This document shows positions 35,070-45,200 of a stretch of DNA of 64,000 nt, in pieces (position 1 is the first letter of the stretch; every line of letters begins with the position of its first letter). The notes below the pieces were generated by a model. That model was not told the origin of the DNA and made no database searches. It saw nothing but the letters and a program-made list of their open reading frames with translations. This DNA is from G963662655 sp963665015. GTDB taxonomy: Bacteria; Cloacimonadota; Cloacimonadia; Cloacimonadales; JAIOQZ01. The translations under genes and the position numbers were made by a program. Location: contig CAXXSY010000004.1 of assembly GCA_963665015.2 (NCBI GenBank), positions 2,046,001-2,110,000 of the forward strand, in the 5' to 3' direction.

Positions 35070-35677
35070 TTATCCTAAGTTATCAATTTCCTCAGGCGTC
35101 AGTATAAAAGTTCGCGCAAGATATCGAACCTGTGATTTCACTATTCTCATCATCTCAACGCTGTCATCTTCTTCAATCTCATCTGCTACAGATTTTGTGA
35201 AACTAGCCGCAAGAAATCCGCCAGCCATCGCTCCGAAAAAGGATTCAGTAGAACCAGCAAAGAAACCACTATAGCTCCAGCCTGTGCCTCGACAACTCCA
35301 GCGGTTGAAACAGCTAGATTCTTTCTAAACTGTGCGCTTGACATTTTCCCATTCATCATACTCATATAATCAAGGTCTGTTTCAATCGTGATTGTCCAAA
35401 GGAATGCGATTGTTGACCTCTCAACCTGTTGCTTGCAGCAGTACTCGATTTTACACCATATCCTCTCAGGACAAAATTCCTCAAAGCTGGGCACAGTTTT
35501 TCAACATCCAAACTCTCAAGGCACTTTGTATAGTTTGGAGCTTTTTACATTTGTTTTGCGCCTATTTGTATTGCATAGCTCTTGCAAAAACCTTGTCCGG
35601 TAGATGATACTCCAGCTTGTACTGCCAATTTCCCGTCGCCAGTTCTGATATATGTTGAAAATGAGGTTATTGCCCCG
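35070..35677 (-). pseudogene. Glycine-zipper membrane protein, decayed and cut by an IS
   Basis: Read on the minus strand, three frames give pieces of one protein. From the insertion element inwards: 'GAITSFSTYIRTGDGKLAVQ' to 'IGAKQM', an in-frame TAA, 'KAPNYTKCLESLDVEK' onward, a frame change, 'TIETDLDYMSMMNGKMSSAQ' to 'AVSTAGVV', another frame change near 35285, then 'GFFAGSTESFFGAMAGGF' and 'ADEIEEDDSVEMMRIVKSQV' ending at TAA (35072-35070). The Gly-spaced hydrophobic part and acidic tail resemble glycine-zipper membrane proteins. One nonsense and at least two frameshifts show it is dead; its 5' end is removed by the element at 35678. Confidence 0.6.
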
Positions 35678-35694
35678 TCGACCTGCTCCCTAAA

Positions 35695-37137
35695 CAGGCA
35701 TACCCCCAGAATGTTTTGAGTAAAAACGTGGTAGAGCTTATTATCAGCGGTTTTGAGAAGAAATTGGTTGTGAAAAAAGGCTCCTTTGCCAAAATAGTTT
35801 CGACCAAAAAACCAACAAAGGAGCCAATATGCAAGGTCAACTTAAGCAGCAGTTCCACCAGATGCAAGGAAAATTTCACAATTTCATGCGCAAGTACAAG
35901 GCGGAACTCAGTGTTCCACGCTTCAACTTCTTGAAACAAATGACGAAAGGTATTCTCGCCAGTCAAAGCGTAATTGTACGCCAGGCAGCCCGTTCGCTAC
36001 ACGAGCAAATTCCATTGCGTAAGACCAGTGGACGCTTATATCGACATCTCGATCAAGAAGATTTAGCGTCGGATATCCATGATATTCTGTTAGCTTCGCA
36101 AAGTCGTCGGCTCGAACGCGACAGCCTGATCTTTATCGACGAAAGCGATATCGTCAAGCCTTACGCAACTCGTATGGAAGGTCTTGAAAAGATACGCGAC
36201 GCCAGTGCAAACAAGACAGAGCCAGGCTATCACTTGATCAATGCTGTCGCCCTGGTCGGGACGCCTTCAAATCATTCGATTGTTCCGCTTTGCAGCAAGA
36301 TATACAGTAGCAAGATCGAGCATGATACCCGTTCAACGGTTACACGTGATCAAATCGATGAAATAACGATCCATAGCAACAATCGTGGCGTTTTTGTGTT
36401 GGATCGATGGTACGATATTCGTTCGTTGATCGGACATTTCCACACCAATGGAAACTCGTTCATTATTCGCAGTAAAGGTACGCGCAATTTGATAGACGAG
36501 GATGATGAAGAAAAAGACTTTCTCCGTGTCTGTAAGTCAGTAAAATTGACCATGGATTTTTGGAATGCGGGACATCATTTCCGCGTTGGATTGAAACGTG
36601 TCAAGATACGCTTGAATCCGCATCCCGTGCAGAATCCGGAGACAGTGGAAGTGTGGCTTGTGATCGCACGATACCACGATGGAAAAGAGGGCGGCTTCTT
36701 TTACTGTTTGTGCGACTTTCCGGGGCGTGACTGGGACGCAAGAAAGATCGTCGAGTTCACCCTCACAAGTTACCGTGCGAGATGGAAAATCGAAGAAATG
36801 CACCGGCAACTCAAGCAAGATTTCGGATGGGAGCAAATTCGCCTTTTGCAGTACCACAGGCTGAAAAATCTGAATGCGATCTTCTGGCTGGCAGTAAGTT
36901 TCCTTTACTCGATGATTACGGATGTGCCCGGATTACAATCGATTATGATGTCGGCATTTATCGAACGGAAAAGAGACTGGAAGCGCCGAGGTTACTTCAT
37001 TTACTACAGGTTAGCCTACGTCATTTCGGAGTGTTTCCGATGGTTTGACTGGTACTGGATAAAGCCAGATAAAGGAAGGTGGAAAGAGCATTTACAGCTC
37101 AAGGTCAAATTCGAATGAAAAATTGGGGGTATTCCTG
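35695..37137 (+). mobile_element. IS4-type insertion sequence nested in the IS3-family element
   Basis: Ends CAGGCATACCCCCA (35695-35708) and, in reverse complement, CAGGAATACCCCCA (37137-37124) match at 13 of 14 bases. It is flanked immediately on both sides by GACCTGCTCCCTAAA (35680-35694 and 37138-37152), a 15-bp target duplication made from the left end of the IS3-family element. Length 1443 bp, one transposase gene. Confidence 0.85.
35829..37118 (+). CDS. IS4-type DDE transposase
   Basis: 429 residues. First catalytic Asp in LIFIDESDI (about 104-112), second in GVFVLDRWYD (about 186-195), and the C-terminal Y-x2-R-x3-E-x6-K signature in 'YRARWKIEEMHRQLK' (about 316-330), as in the IS4 superfamily. 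It cuts and pastes the element through the CAGG-ended inverted repeats. No frameshift or stop, so it may be active. A trailing glutamate-ending C-terminus finishes 19 bp before the right end. Confidence 0.88.
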   Translation: MQGQLKQQFHQMQGKFHNFMRKYKAELSVPRFNFLKQMTKGILASQSVIVRQAARSLHEQIPLRKTSGRLYRHLDQEDLASDIHDILLASQSRRLERDSLIFIDESDIVKPYATRMEGLEKIRDASANKTEPGYHLINAVALVGTPSNHSIVPLCSKIYSSKIEHDTRSTVTRDQIDEITIHSNNRGVFVLDRWYDIRSLIGHFHTNGNSFIIRSKGTRNLIDEDDEEKDFLRVCKSVKLTMDFWNAGHHFRVGLKRVKIRLNPHPVQNPETVEVWLVIARYHDGKEGGFFYCLCDFPGRDWDARKIVEFTLTSYRARWKIEEMHRQLKQDFGWEQIRLLQYHRLKNLNAIFWLAVSFLYSMITDVPGLQSIMMSAFIERKRDWKRRGYFIYYRLAYVISECFRWFDWYWIKPDKGRWKEHLQLKVKFE

Positions 37138-37201
37138 GACCTGCTCCCTAAAAACTGGACAAGTTATAATGCGAGTCTCCGAATAAAAACTGGAGGCGAG
37201 A

Positions 37202-37531
37202 ATGAAGCGAAGTCGATTTAGTGAAGCCCAGATTATTGGGATTTTACAGGAAGCGGAAAACGGTGCGTTGGTCAAAGATTTGATCCGCAAACACGGTATA
37301 TGCGAAGGGACATATTACCGCTGGAAGAGCAAGTACGGCGGGATGAGCGTCAGTGAAGCGCACCGTTTACGCCAACTTGAAGACGAGAACCGCAAGCTCA
37401 AGCATATCGTGGCGGATTTGACGCTCGAAAACAAGGTTCTGAAGGACGTTAACTCAAAAAAAGGTAACATTTCATGTTACGGAGATATTGGTGATGCCTG
37501 CGTCGCGTCGGCAGGCAGTGACCTACGCTAA
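37202..37531 (+). CDS. IS3-family OrfA (helix-turn-helix)
   Basis: 109 residues. 'MKRSRFSEAQIIGILQEAENG' and 'DLIRKHGICEGTYYRWKSKYGGM' form the N-terminal helix-turn-helix of IS407/IS51-type OrfA, followed by a leucine-zipper-like 'RLRQLEDENRKLKHIV'. At 37456-37462 there is an A7 run followed by a hairpin GTAACAT/ATGTTAC, the kind of signal used for frameshifting in this family. However, a -1 slip here meets a TAA at once; orfB lies in the +1 frame. GGAGGC-like sequence precedes the ATG. Confidence 0.82.
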   Translation: MKRSRFSEAQIIGILQEAENGALVKDLIRKHGICEGTYYRWKSKYGGMSVSEAHRLRQLEDENRKLKHIVADLTLENKVLKDVNSKKGNISCYGDIGDACVASAGSDLR

Positions 37532-38384
37532 ACAGGAACACGATCTGCCCGTATCGCAGGCATGCAGACTCTTCAAAATTGCTCGCAGCAGCTACCTTTA
37601 CGAGCCGGTTATGCCGGATGATGCAGCGCTTCGTAAGGCGATTCGGAAGCTAGCGCAAGAGCGTCGTCGATGGGACTATCGACGCCTGATGATTCTTCTG
37701 CGTCGGATGGGATTTACGGATAACCACAAGCGGATCGAGCGTGTCTATCGCGAGGAAGGACTTCAGATCAGGAAGCGAACCAAGCGGCGCGGGAAGAGGG
37801 TTCGCGGGGAAATGGCGCATCCTCCGCAACGCCCTATCGAACGTTTTTCGATGGATTTCATGCACGACAGTGCAGTAAATTCGAAGAAGATACGGATTTT
37901 GAACATCGTGGACGATTTCACGCGGGAGTGCGTGGCCTGCGAAGTTGCGACTTCGATCAGCGGTCAATACGTCACCCGGGTGCTGGATAGAGCCATCGAA
38001 ATGCACGGGAAGCCCAAGCGGTTATTATCGGATAATGGTCCGGAGTTTATCAGTCACGCCCTGGAAGAATGGGCTTTTCAGAGGGGTATCGTACTTGATC
38101 GCATCGAGCCTGGCAAGCCGAACCAGAATGCTTTTGTGGAAAGCTTCAACGGTCGGATGCGGGATGAATGTCTGAATGAAAATGTGTTCATAGATGTCCG
38201 GGAAGCGAAGTCTATCATCGAAGAATGGCGAATTGATTATAACCTGAATCGTCCGCACAGCTCGCTGAACTACTTGACACCGGAAGAATTCAGAAGAGAT
38301 TGGGAGTACCAACAAGAAAAAATCCAAAGGGAAAAGGGGCTTCTTGTCTCTTTTCCTTTGGATCAGTTATGTGCTGACAGATGA
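37488..38384 (+). CDS. IS3-family OrfB (DDE integrase)
   Basis: About 298 residues. The integrase catalytic core has Asp in 'FSMDFMHD', Asp in 'LSDNGPEFIS' and Glu in 'FVESFNGRMRDECLNE', the DDE triad of IS3-family enzymes, with an N-terminal 'VSQACRLFKIARSSYLY' HTH part. A TTG at 37488 or the ATG at 37494 could start it, with GGAG at 37481-37484 as ribosome site, so it may be made by coupling to orfA. It overlaps orfA by 44 bp. The frame is intact. Confidence 0.87.
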   Translation: MVMPASRRQAVTYAKQEHDLPVSQACRLFKIARSSYLYEPVMPDDAALRKAIRKLAQERRRWDYRRLMILLRRMGFTDNHKRIERVYREEGLQIRKRTKRRGKRVRGEMAHPPQRPIERFSMDFMHDSAVNSKKIRILNIVDDFTRECVACEVATSISGQYVTRVLDRAIEMHGKPKRLLSDNGPEFISHALEEWAFQRGIVLDRIEPGKPNQNAFVESFNGRMRDECLNENVFIDVREAKSIIEEWRIDYNLNRPHSSLNYLTPEEFRRDWEYQQEKIQREKGLLVSFPLDQLCADR

Positions 38385-38523
38385 CTCGCATAATACTCTG
38401 TACAGAATATGGGGGCACGTCGAGGTCGCCGACCCTGAATAGGTTAGGTTTCAGGTCAACATCTCACAGGGCATCGACATACTGTGGATCATGATTCGCA
38501 CTTTTTTCTGAACGCCTGTGGCA

Positions 38524-38864
38524 TCATCCCAATAAGTGCATCTGACCGATGTAGCCATAATAGGAAGCCGCATCAACCACTGCAGCAGAAATAGCCAAGA
38601 TGACAAGATACCCAATTATCGAAAGCACCAGGCAGATACCCGATACGATGAGTACCGTCTTTCCCTTGCGCTTGGAATCAGGATTCAGCATCCAGACGAT
38701 ACCCAGGATCGCACCGATGAGCGGGAACAGAATTGAAAGGATGATCCAGCCGGGACCAGCCTTGTCTTCTCACTGTGAAATACTGCTTTTCTTCATTGGG
38801 CTTCCGCATTTGGGGTAGATAACCGCCGAGTCGATCACTTCGTTACCACAATGTGGCAGAACAT
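38524..38864 (-). pseudogene. Zinc-ribbon membrane protein, inactivated
   Basis: From the ATG at 38864 (GGAGGT upstream) the minus strand reads MFC, then, after restoring one missing base, 'HCGNEVIDSAVIYPKCGSPM', an in-frame TGA after 'SSISQ', and a membrane part 'GPGWIILSILFPLIGAILG' plus 'VLIVSGICLVLSIIGYL', ending at TGA 38526-38524. It is a 'MFCPHCG'-type zinc ribbon joined to two membrane segments. Besides the frameshift and stop, the third zinc Cys is Tyr. Clearly decayed. Confidence 0.65.
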
Positions 38865-39280
38865 AATGTACCTCCGATTTTTTTTGAGGATCCGTAATCC
38901 CGACTCCGTTTTATAGCTGTGCTATATGTCTTGGGGACAAATCAGGGGGTAAAACATCCGCAAAACATTTCATTGGTTCGGATTAGAAATATCAATATCT
39001 TTGGACTAAAGAAGCTTTGGCTCAAAATGCCTCATTTATGAAGATTACGGAACTAAGCACTAAAGGGAAGACCATCATTCTGTTCTCTACTCAAACATAT
39101 CAATTGGGAGTAGGACAGGAAATAACACAAAATAGGGGCAATGTGTATTCATGATATCATCATCATAAATCATGATTGCTTGTTTATTTCTTGACATAAT
39201 ATCACTTTTGATGTATTCATGGCATAAATGTGTGCAAATACGCACAATAGGGTCACACAAAGGATTTCGGGAGGATATAG
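38865..39280 (+). promoter_or_regulatory. Intergenic leader of the Rhs gene with promoter
   Basis: 416 bp without a gene. TTGACA (39191-39196), a 17-bp spacer and TATTCA (39214-39219) make a promoter about 60 bp before the ATG. Just downstream, TGTGC (39231-39235) and GCACA (39242-39246) form a short inverted repeat that could be an operator, and GGGAGG is the ribosome site. Several ATCATGAT-type palindromes occur at 39150-39177. The rest shows nothing recognisable. Confidence 0.45.
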
Positions 39281-42200
39281 ATGAATAAGCGCTTATGTTT
39301 AGGGTTATTCTTTTGGTTCGTCAGCTTTGTATTGATGGGATATTCCGCTTCTGTTTCTCCATCTGCAGTAGTAAGAGGTAACACAGTTACAGCATATTGG
39401 TCAGGCTTCAGTGGTAATGTAAATGTATCGGTTTACAAAGGAAGCACATTCTGGGTTGATTCCGTTGTAAACGTTGGTGGCTCTGGATCCCAACCACTGG
39501 TTACATCAGGTTGGGAATTGAGAAACGATTACAGGGTCAAAGTAACATCAAGAAGCAACACATCAGTGTATGCCTGGTCCGGGTTTTTCTCGGTGAGCAA
39601 TCCATCTGTGTCGCTATCTACAACCTCGGTAGAAGATGGTAATTCACTTACAGTTTATTGGCAGAATTTCATGGATAACGTTAATGTTTCGGTTTATAAA
39701 GGAAGTTCATTCTGGGTTGATGCTGTTGTGAATGTTTCCGGTACAGGATCTCAGGTTCTGAATACTTCTGGTTGGGACATCAGATCCGACTATAGAGTAA
39801 AGGTAACCAATAGAGCCAATACAAGTATTTATCGATATACATCATATTTCTCAGTATATTCATTACCGCCCAATCCACCGTCGCAATATTCCCCTTCAAA
39901 TCTTGAGGTTATGATCAATGAAACTCCATATTACTTTGATTGGGGTACATCTTCGGGAGCAAATTTATACCGCATATACGTCGACAACAACAGCGGATTC
40001 GGTTCACCTGAAATCAACACGACAACCTCGAGTACCTACTTGTATTCATATTCCAGTTTACCGGACAATGTTTATTTCTGGAAGGTCCAGGCAAGAAATT
40101 CTTCGGGCGCTTGGGGAGATTGGTCATCTACAAGACAGTATGTTGTCGATCAGCCACCATCTCCTCCCAGCCTGAGCAGTCCCGCAAATGGCGTATCCTA
40201 TACATCGGGTTCGAACATTAACTTTTCCTGGTCCCCTGTTAGTGGTGTCAACAGGTATTACATACGAATTGTGCAAGGGACAAACCTAAACAATGCACCA
40301 GCCTATGATGATGAACTCTTTACCACGTCTCGCAATGTATCCACTTCAGGATGGGATACAGGAACATATACCTGGGGTATAAGAACAATCAAGAATGCAC
40401 CACCGGGGTACGACCAAGAGGATTATGAACAGGCAATTGGCTGGGGATCGTATTCAACAAGGACATTTACAATCACTGCTCCGATACCCGGAGACCCTAA
40501 CTTGAATATGCCAGCAGACTATTCTGTATATAATCGCAATAACACAGCAAGCATCCAGTTTTCTTGGTACTCAGTCCAAGGAGCTGATGAGTACTGGTTG
40601 AATATTTTCCCGTCGGGAAACTCGGCGAATCCTGTTTACAGCCAATCAGTCGGATCAAGCACAACCACAACAATACCAATCAGCTCATGGAATCAAGGCG
40701 TTTATATCTGGCAGGTACGGGCGGGAAACACTGGGGGCTGGGGACAGTATTCATCTTCAGCCAGACAATTCATTGTTGATATTCCTCCAACAGCACCATC
40801 GTTAAGCAATCCACAGAACAATGCAGACCTGTATCTTGGATCAGATGCGGCTTTCTCATGGTCTGCTGTCGAAGGAGCTAATCGCTATAATATCCGCATT
40901 GTCGAAGTCACGAACCTCAATGATCAACCCGTTGTCAATGATGAGCCATTTTCAACGAATTCATTAGTATCCACCTCGGGATGGTCAGTTGGCCAATATA
41001 CATGGGCCATTCGCGCCATAAAAGAAACACCTCCGGGATATGATCAAAATTCTTACGAACAAATAATCAGCTGGGGAGCATACTCATCCCGAACATTCAT
41101 GGTGAATAACCCCATCGGTATTTCACAAGACTTGGCTGTTCTTCCAACAAGAATGAATCCGAGTACCATATTTGCTCTGCCCCCACAATCAGAATATGGT
41201 TATGAACCACCGTTCGAGACCGAGAAAAATTTTCACTCCATGTTCAAAATCACAAATTCGGGCAATTCAACCATATCGCTTGAGGATTGGGGAGTGAGAG
41301 TTACCGGTGGTAACAATGTAGATTTTCGTAATACGTACGGAAACTCGCTGTCATTGTCTGTAACTCAAAGTAGTGTGCAGTTTGATAAGCGAGGATACCT
41401 GCACGACAATCAATTAATTAATGAATCATCTACAACCTTTACTGCGACAGTACAGGTGAAGATTGCTGGAGCCTGGTATGACGTCGAAGGTACTGGAAAC
41501 AGCGTTTCTTTTTCTGTGGATCCAAGACCGGAAATCACAAACGGAATGCTTATCAAACGTCCACGTAACCATTACGAAACCGACGATAACTATTCTTCAA
41601 TTTATCTCACTCAATGCGGAAAGAAATGGTATTGTCAGAGTGATCCCCTGAACGGGCTTTTTCCCGATTGGGAAAACGAGTTCCATGTATATCCGTTTGT
41701 TGATGTAAACTCTCTTACTTCCCCTGAATATCCTGATCACGATTCGACAATCCCTGTTATTACGGGCAGAAATTTTCTCTATGGTCAACCGTCAGGAGAA
41801 GTATATATTATTGAACCTGAGCCCAATACGACAACACCACTGAAATCACGATGGTTTGAAAATGAAGTGTCGTTTGATTCGTATGGATATCCAGCCGGGA
41901 GTCTTACATCGGATGTTATTTTCTTATCTTCCCTGCAAATCGAATGGATTCAACAACAATATCCCATCGGGAGCTCAATAAAATCCGTAAGATTGCTATC
42001 ACCCGAATATGACACAACCATCGAAAGTGCTTCCGTTACTCTCGAATGGGATCACATCCCAAATGCTGATCATTATCAGGTTATTGTGGACAACAATCCA
42101 GGTCTGGGATCCCCTGAAATCAACACTTCAAAACCTCCCTTCACGAATGAAGAAGGTTGGGATAATACTCAAAACAACTTCACGATTGATACAAACTGGC

Positions 42201-45200
42201 TGCCAACGAATATGTTCTTTTGGAAAGTCATTGCTCATATGCCAGATAATTCCACATTCGAATCCGATGTCTGGAGATTCACCTATGTCCCCGTTCGTTC
42301 ACCAGCTCCAGTCTGGATGCCTGTATACAGGGCGTTCAAAGGAGATACGGTTGTCGATCATTTCTACTGTACATCCAGCGATCATCTTGATACGGCAATG
42401 TCATATTCACCACCCTACATCTTCGAGAAAGTCGAAGGATTTCTTTCGGTCATTCCTTACGAATCCCTAGATTCAAGCAATGATCTGCTTGCTGTTTACA
42501 GATTCTTCAGCCCCGGCCCCGATGAGGACAATTCCAATGAAAGAAGCCATTACTATACCACAGACGAAAATGAACGAGATACCAGAATTACCCAGGGCTG
42601 GATCTACGAAGGAATTATTGGCTATACCGAGAACCATCAGGACTTTGTCCCGATGTATTATCTGTACCTAAATAGTCGGACACCGTTGTCAATGAATGAT
42701 CACTTCTACACAACAAGCGAGATTGAAAAGGCTAATGCCATCAATAATGGCTATACAGACATGGGCGTTACCTTCCCCGTATCGCTTGATGGGCAGGGAG
42801 CAACATTGGCTTGGAGATCAAGTCAACCGGGGGCTGCCAGAGGTGTCAATCCAGCGAACGGAAACTTCAGTGACTATGTAAAGTCAGTTTTTTCAATACC
42901 GGGTGGCAGGATGAATTTGGACTTCTCATTCACCTATAACTCTTATATGACGAAACTGACCTGTCCAATCAATCCGTTAGGTATCGGATGGAGTCATTCA
43001 TACAGCGCGTTCCTGTATAAAGGTCCCAATCGATTTTATGTATTCTGGCCCGATGGCCGAATCGTCATTTATGAGAATGCCTATCCTTATGATTGTAAAA
43101 CCACTGGAGTTTACGAGGAATTAGAACTCTTATCATCCAATACTTGCACAATAACGACAAAAAATCACACAGTGTACACTTTTTCTTCCTTTATGGGATT
43201 GGACAACACATACTTCCTTCAATCGATCGTTGATCGAAACAACAATTCTCTGCTTTGTGAATACTCGGATCTACGCTTGACAGCGGTATCTGATAGATTT
43301 TCTCGAGAACTTCAGTTCTCTTACTGCACAGAGCCGGGTAAGACTCACCTGATCGATCATATAACTGATGTAACAGGCAATCGAACGATCTACTTCGAAT
43401 ACGATGAGCAGTATAATCTGATCCGTTTTACCGATGCAAAGGGAAATCTAACACACTACCGGTACGACGAAAATCATCCATATGATCACCTACTAGAGCA
43501 AATTATTTACCCTGAAGGAAACATAGTCGAAAACACCTATCAAAATCGAAAAGTGACAGGCCAATCAATTATTAATACGGGACAAATATTTGAGATTGGA
43601 TACACAGAGTATGGGGCATCAGTTGTTGAAAACAACAGCCAAAACTATACATTCAATTACACTCAGGATCAACTGCGGAACATCAGTAATTTGATAACCC
43701 CACGTGTCGTATCATCAATGGATTACTCTGACGGAGACAATCCTACTCTTCCGACGTCAATAACGGATGGAAACACCAATACAACAACCGTTACTTATGA
43801 TTCGAAGGGTAATGTCCTCGATGTGTTTAGACCTTATGGCGTTCACCACGAATATATGTATAATGAAATGAATGACCTGACACAATACACCGATCCGATG
43901 AATCACGCTTACAACTTCCAGTACAGCAACGGAAATCTCACGAGTTCAACTACGCCACGAGGCACAACAAGCCATTCATATGATTCATATGGCAACAGGT
44001 TGAGCACCACGAATCCTGTTGGGAAAACGACCTACTTCAGCTATGACCAGTACGATAATCTATCCTGTGTAACAGATCCACTTTCACATTCTACTCTATT
44101 CAGCTATGATAATGTGAGTAGACTTGTGAGCACCACCAATGCAAAAGGGCAGAATTCCAGTTTCTCGTACGATTCCAACAACAATCTGACCGACAAGGAT
44201 AAACTCGGAGTTCTGACAACATACAGCTATACAGACAATGATGATGTGGCAAGCATTTCGGCTAACGGCCAGACAACCTCGTTCTTCTATGATAATAACT
44301 CCGGCTACCTTGATCATGTCTCTAATCCTATAGGTAACACAACGTATTTTGATTACCTTCCCGGTGGACAAATTCAGTCCAAGATAAAAGCAGATGGTGA
44401 TATTATAAGTTTCACCTATGATTCCAATGGAAAGCTATCAGCCGTCTCTTCCCCTTCAGTGTGGGGAAGTTTCACATACAACAACAATCATGATATCGCC
44501 TCAGTCTCGGATAATCATGGATCGATGCAGCTTGGCTATGATGCTTTGAATCGAATAACTTCCGTATCATCCAGCTATGATTTTCAAAGCACCGTCTCCT
44601 ACAGCTATGACAACAACTGCAATATTACATCCATGAATTATGCAGGTCATACGGTGCATTATTCATATGATGCAGACAACCTAATGCGCTCTGTACAAGA
44701 TTGGAACGGACACACAGCCTATTTCAGCTATCGAAATGACGGTTCTATCCACTCTATTCAATATCCCAATGGAATCACTTGTTCTTTTGAATACGATGAT
44801 GCCGGAAGTCTTGTCAACCTGACTAACTCAAATATAAACAGCTATACTTTTACCCTTGATGAAATCGGACTCATTACCGCAGTTGAACAGACAGAACCAT
44901 TAGGCCCTTTCCCTATCGCATCCCATTCGCAGCATTGTAATTACAACAATGCAAATCGTTTGATTTCTGCTGATGGAAATGCGTTTGCATATGCAGATGA
45001 CGGGAACATGGTCTATAGAGAAGACACCAATACCCAATACACCTGGGACAGTCTGGATCGTTTAACCGGTATCGACGGTTCCGAGAATACCACATTTTCC
45101 TACGACATCTTTGGCAATCGTCGTTCTGTTACCAGAAACGGTGTCACGACGTATTATCTTCTATATATAAATTCGCCCATGACCAATGTGCTGATGGAAG

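Larger units (their letters stand above)
35678..38423 (+). mobile_element. IS3-family element (IS407/IS51-like), interrupted by an IS4-type element
   Basis: The left end TCGACCTGCTCCC (35678 on) and the reverse complement of the right end TCGACGTGCCCCC (to 38423) form an imperfect inverted repeat; further in, ATAATGCGAGTC on the left matches ATTATGCGAGTC on the right. The element carries orfA and orfB. Subtracting the 1443-bp IS4-type insertion and one 15-bp duplication leaves about 1.29 kb, a normal IS3-family size. I find no flanking target duplication, so the outer ends may be off by a few bases or the host DNA rearranged. Confidence 0.75.

Noticed and set aside
35678..38423. Composite transposon
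   Set aside because: The two elements are different families and one is nested in the terminal repeat of the other; there is no pair of like elements flanking cargo.
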